DNA from: Parachlorella kessleri
Lineage: Eukaryota; Chlorophyta; Trebouxiophyceae; Chlorellales; Chlorellaceae
Reading direction: 5' to 3'
Assembly: GCA_001598975.1 (NCBI GenBank)
Contig: BBXU01000146.1
Span: forward strand, 19,613 to 83,612
Length of the DNA stretch: 64,000 nucleotides
Below the pieces are notes generated by a model. The model ran no database searches, was not told the DNA's origin, and saw only the letters and a list, made by a program, of their open reading frames with translations. Shown here piece by piece: positions 48,101 to 59,600 of this stretch (its first letter is position 1; each line of letters begins with the position of its first letter). A program made the position numbers and the translations under genes.

Positions 48101-49724
48101 ACCTGGGCCTGCTCACCAGCGTGCCACATGGGGCTGGCTGCATCCTGAGGCCCTGCCCTCAACTTACGATGGCAGCCAGGACGCCCTTTGATCACTGGGA
48201 TGCTGGGAACAGATGGTGCTCTTGGTTGGTATGCTGAGCTGGGAGTGCTTGAGGGCGGCCAAAGGTGGCAGAGGCATAGTGGTCTTCTTGCCCAGGGCGC
48301 TAGTAAGTAAGTGGTGCGTGTGTGCGCGCCGTGGCTGCAGCTGACATCCCCGTGGGGTCTGTGGTGGCCACCTACGAAGGGGAGGTCATCCTCAACACAG
48401 ACGCGGTGAGCTAGCTGGCATCTCCCTGGTACGGGGGTTCGAGACGGGTAACTTGTGCACGGGAGCCGTGGGGCCGGAGGTATGCCCGCCTCGGCGGTCG
48501 CTCCATGCCTTGCCGGCATGCAACCCTTGCTAGCCGCATTACTGTCTGTGCCTTGCTTGACATTATCCCACCAAGCCAGCGCCTCTCTTCATCTCCCTTC
48601 AACGGCTCCTCAAGGGGCCGCCTTCACTCCCCTCCCTCCCTCCATCTCTTTCTCCCCGCAGGAAGCCCGCGGCAAGCGGCATGTGCATGCCGACTCGTAC
48701 TTTTTTGACCTGGACCACGTGCTGGGCATGCACGCCGACAGGACCACCAAAGCCAAGGACAAGCAGCGGCTTCCTCCGCTGCCCCCGGGGCTCGACCCAG
48801 AGGAGGGGGAGCACCTGCTGGTGGATGCGCTGACGATAGGTGGGTGTACTTGTGAACAGCGGCAGGTGGTGTGGGAAAAGGGGCTCTGTTGGAGTTGAGC
48901 CAGTGGTGCTGGATGCTTAGGCTGGGTCTGGCTATCTACGTTGCTCAGGGGGGTATGATGGCGGGTTCTCCTTGTAAAAGAGGCTCGCCTGGCTAGAAAG
49001 TTGATGGTAGTGAGACTGTACAGGTTTGCCTAGAGGCAAATGGCCCTTGTACCATCGAGCCAAGTGCCTTCCGGTACCAGTAGACGGATGGCACATCTGC
49101 ACTGCTTGGCAGTGGTACTGGCCCGTGTTGTTGGTATGGCAGGATGTTCAACCCACCATTAGCCGCACATGTGCGCAGGCAACGTGGCCCGCTTCATCAA
49201 CCACAGCTGCGACCCCAACCTGGTGAAGCAGATTGTGTATACCGAGGGCTCCTCAGCACTAAAATACAAGATGGTGTTGGTGGCCGCCAGGTGGGTGTGC
49301 AGGCTCCCCCCAACACCCAGCCGGCACATGACAGCACCGCTTGTAAGTCAGTGCAGCAGAGGGCACCTACATTGTATTGGCAGGGCGCAGTAGTCTGTGC
49401 CCAGCAGCAGCTCGGCCGCAGGGTGCTTGCTAGCCTCTTGGGGCACCCTCCCAAGCCTGGTGCATGCAGTTGTACCTTGGTGCAATGCTGGTTGTGGTGC
49501 ATGGGGGAGCTTGCTCCTGCATGCCTCTGTTGCAATAGCCAGGCATGTATCTACATTTCACCCCCACGCACGAAAGCCTTTTGACAGGCTGCCTGCCTGC
49601 CTGCAGAGACATCCCCGCCTTCGAGGAGCTGGTCTATGACTACTGCTACAAGGCAGGCTCTGTCCCCGAGAAGGAGATCAACTGCCGCTGTGGGGCCAGG
49701 AACTGCAGGAAGAAGCTGCTCTGA
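42183..49724 (+). CDS. SUVH-type histone H3K9 methyltransferase (SRA + SET)
   Basis: Fifteen exons (42183-43383, 43650-44578, 44854-45029, 45200-45365, 45693-45784, 46049-46135, 46440-46642, 46824-46933, 47178-47245, 47435-47586, 47871-47999, 48341-48405, 48662-48839, 49179-49290, 49607-49724) are all in phase: 1261 residues. The first ~690 residues are low complexity, with FVDLTQDDEHD near the start, which looks like a SUMO-binding motif. The SRA domain (binds methylated DNA) follows: PGVEVGRTFVGRCELAAAGV, VSGGYEDDLDHGDWLIYTGE and GLYQIV, then FWMVGIPGH. Next come pre-SET remnants (IWECCSGCSSPSCQPNRVV) and the SET domain: GWGVR, ATYEGEV, SYFFDLDHV, ARFINHSCDPN (SAM-binding and active site) and ELVYDYCY. 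Post-SET CRCGARNC binds zinc. In plants this architecture links DNA methylation to H3K9 methylation. The start is the first ATG; the pre-SET has fewer Cys than usual. Confidence 0.93.
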
Positions 49725-50611
49725 TCCCCTGGTCCCACCCGACAAGTGCTGCCCTCCGGGAGCACGGAGCTGTATTCGGCATGCAGGCATACTCCAAGGC
49801 TTGCCTGAGAGTCTGAGCTATGCCTCTTGTTGGTCATGGCAGGTAGTGCGAACTGAGGAATCGCTTCAGCCTGACTCAGAGGTATGAACTTGGAGTTACG
49901 ATCCAATTGTTTTGTAGTGAACGCCCAGGGCCCTCCGGTTGGGCTTATGCGGTGGTCTTTTCTCAGAGCTGGGCTGTGGGTAGGCCCACCACTGGTCCAG
50001 CACCTCGGCTTGTAGTGCCGTCTTTGTGTATTTCGTTTTGTACCTGTTTTGCACTTCTCAGCAAATGTTTCGGATTAAAAACCAAGTTGGTTAATGAACT
50101 TCTGACAGATGCATTTGTCATGATGGAGAACTTTGCAAGGAGGGCTGTCTCAGTTGTTTACAGCATTCACTTGATGATCCATTTTCAGATTTCGCGGGCG
50201 TAGCCGCACTTGCTTTGAGCTAGATGTGGTGGCCTTGATCCTACTTCAATTAGGGCAAGAGTTTTGAGTGTAGATGCCCTTACATAGAATCGCCTGGTTT
50301 GGGGATATGCAGCAGTTGGAGCATTGCAAGTGACGGAGCACGGCAGCGGGGGTAGCCTGGCTTAAGTGAGCAAGGGGCCAGTAGTGGAAGGAAACAAGGG
50401 GAGGGAAGGTAATAATCAAGGAAGGTGTATCTACCAAGATTTGCCAGAATGTGGGGTAGATGCTCTGGTGAGCTCCTACCCACCCTATCAGGAGCCCAGC
50501 CCTTGAAATCTGATCACTGATCACATCCTGCCTGGCTCAGGAAAGCTACCATCCCCACCATTTCCTTTCCCGAGGCTGGCTCGCTGTATATAATTTGGCA
50601 GTCTGCTCAGG
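49725..50611. other. Intergenic region, 3' flank of SUVH and promoter of the next gene
   Basis: About 890 bases without a supported gene. A TATA element lies at its right end (50587-50593). Confidence 0.4.
50587..50593 (+). promoter_or_regulatory. TATA box (TATATAA)
   Basis: A + strand TATA element only ~20 bases before the ATG at 50612. If used, transcription would start at or just after that ATG, so translation may begin at the next in-frame ATG (50624). Confidence 0.4.
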
Positions 50612-53600
50612 ATGCAGGTCGGTATGCCGGGGACACCCCTTGCAGGTGCCCGCAGGGCTGTCATAACACACGCTAGGAACACGCCGTCGAAATACAAATC
50701 AGCACCTCCCAAAGGCAGGGGACAGCAGCGGGACAATCGGAGGGCAGCCCCAAAGAAAGATGACAAGGGATCAGGCATGTATAGTCCCAAGGGTACTGTA
50801 TTTGTTCACTGGTTGTATGTAGGACCAAAGTGGCGACCATATGGGAAGCCGTGCCTGGAAGTTAGCGAGTTTGTTGAGACCAGCACTTCTGGCCTTGCAC
50901 CAGCTCTTTAAAGCGTTCGCACTTGCCCCCACCACTTTGCTGCAGCACCTGCCGTCCAGACCTTGACTGGCCTAGCAGGCGTTGGCGGTGGGCTAGTCGC
51001 GCTGCAAGAAGCATCAGACATCGTTGCTGCCACCGCCACGACCGGTGCTGTAGCCGCCGGTGCAGCTGATGTCGTCGCTGATGTGGCAGCGGGTGCAGCT
51101 GGGACAGCTGCAGGCACGGATGCCATAGCAGCAGCAGTCAGCACCGCCGCACCAGCTGCCCTTGAGGCGGGGGATGCTGTGGCAGGTGCTGCTCTGGCTG
51201 CACTTCCAGCCGCAGAGGCTGCCACGCAGCTGGCCGCAACGCCCGCTGTGACGGATGCAGCGATTGCCGCCCTGCCAGTTGCAGCAGCAGCCGAGGTGGC
51301 GAGCACGCACGTCGGGGCGCCGGCAGTTGTGTCGCAGCTCCCTGCAGCCGCGCCTGCGGTGGTAAGTCATGTACAAGCATAGTGTATATTGTAAACCAAA
51401 ACTGTATACTTGCTCTTATAAAGGTTGGCTGCAGGACCTTGCTGGGGCTTTTGTGTTGCAAAGGGCTCCACACCCTTGTTGCCACTGAAGATGCCTCGTG
51501 GTTGACGGGTGAAGGGCAATGTGCATGGCAGCCGTGACGATGTCCAAGCATATTCGAGTCTGGATCCTCCATCTTGTGCTTCAGAGACTTTTGCTGGCTT
51601 AGGCACCCTATCAAGTATCCCTTGCACAAACCCACAGCCAGACACAGGGTAACTAAACGCAGACCGCACTACCTGCCACCATGAATAAGTACCCTGGGTG
51701 GTGCAGGGAACAGCAGCCCAGAGCGTGGCCTCCCAGCTCTCCGGTGCAGCCGGGGGTGCGGTGCAAGGCATCGTCTCTCAGCTGCCTTCTTCTGCCGCCC
51801 CGGCTGTGGTGGCGGCGCAGGCTCCCGTGGTCGAGGCTGCGGCCGCACTCCCGACAGCAGCAGGCGCCGCGCAGGTGAGCACAAGGCAGCTGGCTGGCTG
51901 GCCGGGGTCCTTTTTTCTTATGTTGCCTGTACGGGGGGCGTTCTGGCTGTCACAAAGGTTGCTTGTTGTGTAGTCGCTGACCACCATGCGAGGTTTACAC
52001 ACCTGCATTTTGGCTCACTGCCTGCCGCATTTCATTGTCGCACAAGTGTGTGGGACTGTTGCATCAATCTGGCAGGGCCCATGCCTCACCCTGCGGCAGG
52101 TGGTGGAAACTGTCGTCTCCAAGCTACCCTCAGCAGCAGGGCCAGCCTTTGAGGCGGCTACGGCAGGGTCAGATGCCGCAGCGCAAGCCGTGAGGCTGCT
52201 TGAGCAGGCGCCGGTGGCAGGCTTGCAGGCTGCGGAGGCACTGGAGGCAGCAACAGCAGCAGCGGGAACAGATGCGGCAGCCACGTCAGCCGCCCAGCTA
52301 ATAGCTGACGCACCTGCGCTGGTAGCACAGACAGCTGACGCGGCTGCAAGCGGCTCTGTTGCTGCTGCGGTGGAAGCAGCCCAGCTGGCGGCCGACGCTC
52401 CTGTGCTGCTCACACCGGCGGCTGAGGCTACGGCAGGTGCCTCTCTCAACGTCGCAGCCGAGACTGCACAGCTGGTAGCCGATGCCCCGCAGCTGGCTGC
52501 TCAAACAGCTGAGGCTGCTGCATCTCTTGGGGCAGCCCCGGAGGCAGCCCAGGTGCTGGCAGACGCGGCGCCGGCAGCGCTCAGCCAGTCACTGGAAGCT
52601 GCTGCCGGGTCGGATGCCGCTATGCAGGCAGCACGGCTTGTGGGCGAGGCTCCGGCGCTGGTTGGGCAATCTGTGGAGGCGGTGGCGGGGTCGGATGCAG
52701 CGGCTCAAGTGACGAGGTTACTGGGGGAGGCGCCGGCGGTGGTGGGGCAGTCTGCAGAGGTGGCCAGCAAGACAGTGGCCAGCGCAGTGGGGGAGGTGGA
52801 GGCGGCTGCGAATGCCATGCAAGAGGTGGCACAGGTGCGTCTGCATTGTTCTTGGGCTTGGCATGGTGCAGGCCTGCTTAGCACCCTCACTGGTTCGCTT
52901 TCCCACTGGTCACAAACCAAATGCGTTGTGCACGAATGTGTGCCTCATGGCTCCTACATTGCGCCAGCCTCGCGCAGCGCATGTCCAGCCAGTGCGCCGG
53001 CGACCACCCTTTCCCTGGTTAGCCAAGCGTACATACACCTTAGGGGTCCCCGTCGCCAGCCACCTGCGCATAGCCAGGGCCTGCTCGTTGCAGCCTGCTG
53101 ACCTCCGCTCTGCTGTGCCCGCTGTGTGCAACAGGGAGGGCTCCTGGAGTTTGAGCGTGCCCTCTCCGCCGCCTCCACCCTGGACGCGGCAGTGCTGACC
53201 GCCAAGCTGGGCGCCGCGGGGGTGGCTGTTAAGCTGGCGCTGGACTTGTTTGCGTACCTGCAAGACAACGCCGTGCGGCTGCTGGAGGGGGCGGGGGCGC
53301 TGGGGGCGCTGTATCTGGTGGCCAAGTATGGCTGGCGCTGGGCGGCGGCGGCACTCGCGAGCCCAGGCCAAGCCAGTGGGGTGGCGCAAGCGGAGGCTGC
53401 AGGTGTGACAGCGTGTACTGAAAACCCCCCCCTCCACCCACCCAGCCACCCACCCACTGCACCCACCCACCACCACCACCACCCACCGACCCACCCACCC
53501 ACCCACAGTGCCTGAGCAGAGGTGTGGACCGAGGTGGCACAGTTATTGCATCTCGTTGGTAAGGATGAAATTGCGAGCTGTGGTTTGGAGCTCCTGCCAG

Positions 53601-53827
53601 TGGGTGGCGGCATGTTATGTTCTGGGGTGAGGGGCATGGTGACCCTATCGCTGCACGTTTACTGTGTGCTTACCCCCACTGCAGACAAAGCTGAGAGCAC
53701 GGCGCTGTTAGCAGACGAATCGGTGGCCCATGACTCTGGCGCTCGAGTAGCTGCACTCTCCAATCCTGCTGTCGGCTTTGAGGAACAAATGACACTCAAA
53801 GGTGGGTCTCGATTGCCCCCTGGGTGA
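50612..53827 (+). CDS. Ala-rich helical-repeat protein with C-terminal membrane segment
   Basis: Five exons join in phase: 50946-51361, 51707-51874, 52100-52834, 53135-53402 and 53685-53827 (stop TGA 53825-53827). A first exon from ATG 50612 (basic, MQVGMPGTPLAGARRAV, transit-peptide-like) is probable. Its donor is uncertain; GTACTG at ~50793 fits the phase. The body is over one-third Ala. Exon 52100-52834 encodes about seven repeats of 27-31 residues with the pattern GSDAAAQ-ARLLGEAPALVGQSVEA, predicted amphipathic helices. Exon 53135-53402 has LGAAGVAVKLALDLFAYLQD and GALGALYLVAKYGW, the latter a likely single membrane helix. I do not recognise the family. The layout of helix-rich Ala repeats before one membrane helix recalls thylakoid CAS proteins, but no rhodanese-like domain follows. 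The stop could be bypassed by a donor at 53801. Confidence 0.6.
51664..51690 (+). repeat. Fragment of the dispersed repeat
   Basis: CCGCACTACCTGCCACCATG matches the end of the core found in the longer copies. It is a short intronic fragment, so chance or strong decay cannot be separated. Confidence 0.35.
53424..53511. repeat. CCCA-rich simple repeat
   Basis: Long tract of CCCACCCACC with AC(C) variants in the intron after exon 53135-53402 of the Ala-rich gene. The complementary strand is G-run rich. Confidence 0.75.
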
Positions 53828-54365
53828 TCTGTCCTGTCTGTGGTGATCTTTGGAGACGGCAGCGGCTAAAAGGCACAGTCACCGGTACAGTTGTTAGTTT
53901 GTTCTGCTATCAGAGGCAGGATTCAGCGGTTGCTTACCCTCATGACCACATAAGTATTGAAAAGGTTGGTTGTGGTTGACGTGCGCCTAGGCGATGACCT
54001 TGGGAAGAGCTGAGAGTGTACCCTTCCCCACCCCGTCTGATGGTGGGTACTGGAGGCCAGGGGGCAGAGAAGACTTTGTGAGGTTGATGCTTGTACAACA
54101 AGACGGATAGTGATATGATACGGAGGGATGCGTCTCATTGGCACGTTTTTACATGTCTGGTCACATGTGCCTTGCGGTCGACTGGATTTAGCTCTGGTCA
54201 TCATGATATGATATGATATCCTGTTGCATTGCCCAAATGGTGTGTATCACAGAACAGTGGCACCCAGGATGTGAGACCGTTTCTCAAACGCCCAAGATCG
54301 ACTTTTAAGTGGGGTTCCTAAATAGTCAGATTCTGCTGTACTGCTATTTCCTTGGGCCGCTTCTT

Positions 54366-54423
54366 CCTGTCAGTCCAGTTCACCTTATTCTCTGTTCGCG
54401 CTACCTGCCACCCGTAGTAATAA
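54366..54423 (+). repeat. Dispersed short repeat, copy 3
   Basis: CCTGTCAGTCCAG, then CTCTGTTCGCGCTACCTGCC and ACCCGTAGTAATA, in the same order as copies 1 and 2. Confidence 0.6.
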
Positions 54424-54436
54424 GAGATGACTGACT

Positions 54437-54577
54437 GAGGGGGGTTACATAGCCACTAGCTTACGTGCATTCGCAACGCTTGACCAAGACATGACTGAGG
54501 GGGGTTACATGGATATGACACGAGTGAGGGGGGTTACAGAGCCATTAGCATACGTGCATTTAGCAACGCTTGACCAA
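54437..54577 (+). repeat. Tandem repeat block: GAGGGGGGTTACA units
   Basis: GAGGGGGGTTACA occurs three times (54437-54449, 54497-54509, 54526-54538). The first and third are followed by a near-identical ~38-base segment with ACGTGCATT and AGCAACGCTTGACCAA (ending 54487 and 54577). The middle copy is truncated. Confidence 0.75.
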
Positions 54578-55193
54578 ATCTGGCGCTCCTGGCAAGCAGG
54601 ACACAAATGCGAATCGCAGAACGACAGGCAAATGTGCGGCGTGAAGGTAATGCTTACCCAAGGCAAAGCCTGTACATGACACAAGGTTAGTGGCGGGCGC
54701 GCCCAACTGGTGTCAGCGACCAAGGCCTTGCAAGGGCCCAGCGTCCAACGTAGATCAAGAATCCATGGCTACGCTGATCGACAGCCGTTGCACAGTACAA
54801 GTGTTCAGATGCTGCCTGGGACGTCAGCTTGCCTGCGTAAGGGGTTGTGGCTCGACAGTGGCAGATGCCGCCCACCGCCGACAGTTATGAAGTGAGCTTG
54901 TACGCCTGCCGACGGGTCGGCAGGCACGGGGCAGTTTCGTGGCACACAAGAACATACTGACCCATCAGCCCACTTACTGAAGGCCCCACAGAAGTGCGAA
55001 GTGGAACGTCAGTACCTCTATAGCTTTGTCTGCAGGGCTGTTGCAGTTGACAAGCAGTGGAACCAGGTTGGATTCCCAGAGGCCAGGTCTATCACAAGAA
55101 GGTGCGCAGCCTGACTAAGCAGCATGCCGACAGTGGAGCGAGGTGGCATGCAGTAACAGTGCCCAGAAACTACTGAATACTTGTGCTGTGCTG

Positions 55194-56156
55194 ATGGTGT
55201 GCCTCCTGGCATCCTGCAGTGCTTTCGAAAGCACTGCGCGGCCACCATGGGAGGTGGTTGTGAGGCCAGCCAGCGAGCCAGACGAGCAGGGACTCTACCC
55301 CCTCCACACAGCAGCTGACCGCAGCAGCCTACAAGAGGTGCTTGCACTGTTGGCACCCCCTTACCTGATGCGGCATGGGGTAGATCCCAACGTGAGGGCC
55401 GGAGGCAAACCACCCGGGCCCATGCCGCTGCACCTGGCATCAGCGCGAGGGGCACATAGGGTAGCCGCTGCCTTGCTGAGATATGGCGCAGACCCCAACG
55501 CTGTAGCTCTGCTGCCTTTTAACGACGGCGAGACGCCGCTGCAGTTGGCAGCGGAGCGCGGCTGTGCAGCCACGGTTCGTGTGCTGCTAGCCGCCAGGGC
55601 AGACGCGTCGCAGGCAGAGCCGCTGCTCCGACGCACAGCGCTGCATTTCGCAGCGGAGAGGGGCCATTTGGAGGCAGTGGAAGCCTTGCTGGAGGCGCCT
55701 GCAGCAGCAGGTGTAGATATCAACGCCCGCAGCGAGTATGGGTGGACTCCCTTGATGCGGGCCGAGAACTGCGGAGATGCACGGGTCATGGCAGCCCTCG
55801 CTGCTGCCGGCGCGGATGCTAACGCAGTCGGCTCTCGCGGTGAGACCGCCTTGCACCTGGCGGCCCACAACTGCGACACAGACTGCGTCGCGGTGCTGCT
55901 AGACGCCGGCGCCCGGCCAGATATGGTTGGCCCCGGGGGCGATACCGCACTCCATGCGGCAGCTGGCGTGGGTTGTATGGAAGTGGGCATCCTCCTGGTG
56001 GCAGCCGGGGCGGATTTGGGTGCGGTCAACCATGCGGGAAAGACAGCAGCAGAGGTGGCGGCGGCACGGGGGCACGTTGGGTTGGCGGAGCTACTGCGTG
56101 GCGGGAGTAGCAGGCGGCCTGCCAACGGTCCTGCCTTGCTGCAGAGGAGTGCCTGA
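55194..56156 (+). CDS. Ankyrin-repeat protein
   Basis: A single reading frame of 320 residues from the first in-frame ATG (55194); the frame is open upstream to 55143 without an ATG, so an extra 5' exon is possible. About eight ankyrin repeats fill most of the protein: examples are PLHLASARGAHRVAAALLRY, TPLQLAAERGCAATVRVLLA, TALHFAAERGHLEAVEALLE and TALHLAAHNCDTDCVAVLLD. Several repeats end in GADPN- or GADAN-type turns. The N-terminus MVCLLASCSAF is hydrophobic and short and could act as a secretion signal. There is no attached catalytic domain. Ankyrin repeats mediate protein binding; the partner is unknown. The C-terminal tail (RRPANGPALLQRSA) is unstructured. Confidence 0.8.
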   Translation: MVCLLASCSAFESTARPPWEVVVRPASEPDEQGLYPLHTAADRSSLQEVLALLAPPYLMRHGVDPNVRAGGKPPGPMPLHLASARGAHRVAAALLRYGADPNAVALLPFNDGETPLQLAAERGCAATVRVLLAARADASQAEPLLRRTALHFAAERGHLEAVEALLEAPAAAGVDINARSEYGWTPLMRAENCGDARVMAALAAAGADANAVGSRGETALHLAAHNCDTDCVAVLLDAGARPDMVGPGGDTALHAAAGVGCMEVGILLVAAGADLGAVNHAGKTAAEVAAARGHVGLAELLRGGSSRRPANGPALLQRSA

Positions 56157-56655
56157 GGCGGCAGGGAGCCCTTGCTACAGGTTTTCTGGTGCCAAAAGCC
56201 ACCAGTGTATTATGGTCGTACGTGTATAGGGTAACTATGGAGAGCTTGCATTTGCATTGATAGTGCACCATGGATGGTAGGTTTCTGGGCTTGATACTGC
56301 CTATAACCTTTGATAAGGGAAGGAGCTTATCATTGTCTTTGCACGCTTTGGATTGCGCACTGCACAGCACTTCCAATTACCTTAGGTCTTCAGCAGGCTG
56401 CCCTTTGTGTCTGATGGATGATTAGGTGGCTGGTGGGATATGGCCAGATTTGTAGCGTGGTGTAGACAGCTGGTAAGAGAAGAAAGATTGGCAGGTAGAT
56501 GACCGATTCCGATGACAGTGTGATGCCTTGTTGAGTGTCATGTGTAGAAGCCACTTGTGCAAGTTGATAGGCAAAATCCGTACATATTGTGCAGTGCAGC
56601 CAACAGCAACCATAACACCAGGCATCCAGACAGTGGGGCAGGCACCAGGCGCCTC
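56157..56655. other. Convergent intergenic region
   Basis: About 500 bases between the ankyrin gene (+) and the ATAD2-like gene (-). I see no feature beyond 3' flanking sequence. Confidence 0.4.
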
Positions 56656-59600
56656 CTACGCCGCCTGGGCCCTGTACTGTAGCCAGCCATCTGTCGCATC
56701 TACAGCCGCCCTGGCCACAGCTTCTCTATCTCCTTCCAGCAGCCGCTCCATGGCTAGCCTGCTGAGCTTGGCATGCAAGCCCTGCACCAGTTGAGCCACC
56801 AGCACAGAGCTAGGACCCCTTTTCAGACCGCCCCCGGCTTGCAGTTACCACACCAATTGCATGCTCAACGACAGCTTGACGCTTTTAACAGGCGCTGGAG
56901 GACGGCACAGCTGCTGCCCTGTCTGCACATTGCCACCCACAAATACGCCACTCCCAACTACAACTATCAGTCCCCATGCAAATCAGAACCATGCCCCATG
57001 ACCTCAAGGAAGCTAAGTTCCTCACCTCTAGTGGTTCCACCAGCAGCCCTTGTGTCTTGTCAGCCAGGGCACGCTGCAATGCTTGCGCCCTAGACAGATC
57101 AGCCGGCAATGCCTGCGGCAACTCTGCCGCCACCTGTGCATCACCATGCTGAGCTTGCTGAGCTTTATCTGCTCCAGCTGCTGTGCTCCCATGCTGGCAA
57201 GGCTCTGCATGAGTGAGCCCCGGGGCACACCCGGCAGCGACGCCGGAGGTTGTTAGTGCCGCTGCTGCAGGAGCTGTTTTTGGTGGCTCGCATGCTGCAC
57301 CCAGCCCCACTCGCACGGCGCCACCTGCTGGCGCCGACGCTTGCAGCAGCGCCGCGGAAGGCAGCCTCTCAGGGACGTTGTCCTTGGTGGTGGCAGCCAG
57401 AACCCCTGGGGGCCCCTCGTGGGATGCCAGGCTACTACCGCCCTGCTGCTGCTCATCCACCTCCACCTCTGTGGCGGCGCCATCCTCCGCTGGCTGCGAG
57501 GTTCCTGGCTGCTGCTGCTGCTGCTGCTGCTGGTCGTGTTCTCCTGCCTGTGATCCCAAGTCCAAGGCTGGCTGTGTCGGCTCACCCACAAGCCCTCCAG
57601 GCGGTGGTTGCTGCTGCTGCAGTTGCTGCTCCTCCTCAGAGGTTCCAGCCCCCGCAGCTGCCAGGGCCGCCTCCTGCGCCTTCTTCATCATGCGGATCCT
57701 GCGAGCCGCAGCCTCCGGGTCTGCAGGCAGCAGGTCGGCTTTGCAGTCTTCCAGGAGCAGGTGTGCTGGGCGCCGCACATGCTTGCCTACCAACGCGCAA
57801 ACACTGCTATATATCTGTCCATTCAGCGTGCACCTTCCTTGCTTCCTGTCACCCACAGTCCTGCACAGCAGGCCTGCAGAAGAAAATACAGCCAGGAGCA
57901 TGACCTTGAACCCGCGTGCGAATATGCTCTCCAGAACTGACCGATCCATCAAATTCCCGTCCTGCCACATCGCCCACCTGTGTGCACCAGCCTGTCATCC
58001 AGCTCTGGAAGCACCGTGCGTGTGGCACGCCTGCCACTGCCCGCGCCTCCCTCGGTCTGCGCCCTCCCCGGGGCGCCGCGCAGCGCAGGGAAACCCGCAG
58101 GGGTCTTGCTGTCCAGGAGGGCGGTGGGCAGCACCAGCTGGGCGAGGCCTGCAGCACGGGGATAGCAATAAGTGCGCTGCACTGCGCGACCGTGCCTGCC
58201 TTCCGCGCCGAAAGTGCAAGCCAGTACTTAATGCTCAGTCGTGTTGCGCCATGCAAGCCTGCCGTGGGTGCGGCAGCCATTAAGTGATTGCAGCCGTGGG
58301 AATCTCCGTGCGGTGGAGGTCTTTGGGCGCAGGACGGGGACAGACCTGGAGGCGCAGGCGCCGGCCCTCCCGCTGCCTGCATGGCGTCCAGCCTGGCTGC
58401 CAGCTCAGCCGGCACCCTTGCCGCCAGCTGGCACCGGACCTCATCCTCTAAAGCACAGGCGCGGCTCACTTCCCGGATGCCGCGAGAGTCAGTGGTGCCC
58501 GGTGCTGCTGTTGCGGCTGCTGCGGCTGTGTCCTTGCCGAGACCCCAGTACTCTCGCTCACCCTGCGTAAGGCAGCGCAAGAGAGCAAGTTGTGTAGCAG
58601 CAAACACAATGCAAAGCCTGTGCAAAGCAGCAACCCAACATAAGCAACTTGGCATGGAGACCGCGGGGCAAAAGACCCCCCACGTGAGCGCTATCTGGGC
58701 CGAAATCTACCAGGCAAGCACCTTCAGCTTCACAAGCCCTTGCGGCCAGTCGGGTCCCCTGTTAGCTAGGCCATCTCACGCTAGGCTTGCCTGAGGTATG
58801 AGGGCCACTTCTGCTAGGAACTGGTGGGTTGTGGCGTACAGCCGGGCATCCACCCGTGCCAGCAGCGTGGCCAGGTCCATGGGCTGGCTCACCTGCAGCG
58901 ACAGGTGGCAATGACACCCACCGGGTAAGGGAAGAATGATGGCTAGACAGTGGAAGCCACACATAACAGCTTGCCCACGTTGTATGGCAGTGCTGGTACA
59001 CAGCGTTTAGCAGCAGCAGCAGCACCAGGTGAAACCAGGGGCGTGCCAGGGTGTTATTGGCGGATCAAGGCAACCCACGGAGCAATTCAACCTCGCATTC
59101 GTACTCAAAGGCTTGGTATGGTGGCCACCACAGGCCAGCGTGCATACCGTGTCCCAGTAGTGCGGGTCCTCATCCGGGGACACCGGCTCGGCAAAGGCAT
59201 CCCACTTGCGGGAGCTCAGCATGCGCAGCAGGATGTCCCGCAGCGCCATGCGCAGCGCGCGCATCGCAGCCTGGTCCTCCTCATACCTTCAGCAGCCCAA
59301 GGGGGGCCAGGGAAGGAGATGTGACGGCGGGTACACTCAGCATGCTGGCGGTGCTTGGCGCTGCTTTGGTATCCCATGCAGGAGGCTGGCAGGAGAGCCT
59401 CTTACGTTTGGGGTGCGGTGCTGCAATGCAGCCTTTGCTTGTACCTGCTTACCAAAACCGGGGTGCCTGCACTCAGGGCACCTCACAAAGGCAGGATCAC
59501 AGCGCCCCTAGGGCTGCTGGTCCCTGCACCTGCAACCCGCCCCTAAACCTACCCTCCCAAGGAGTACCCACCTCTGCCTTGCCGCCCACTCCTCAGCTTC

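Larger units (their letters stand above)
53828..55193. other. Intergenic region with repeats, no gene seen
   Basis: About 1.35 kb. It holds a TATGA-type short tandem (54203-54220), one dispersed repeat copy (54366-54423) and a block of tandem G-rich repeats (54437-54577). No protein motif or RNA gene is recognised. Confidence 0.45.

Noticed and set aside
54437..54577. CRISPR-like array
   Set aside because: Only two to three units with unequal spacing in a eukaryotic genome; no array structure.
55018..56125. Long - strand open frames over the ankyrin gene
   Set aside because: They mirror the GC-rich ankyrin reading frame and have no ankyrin or other motif of their own.
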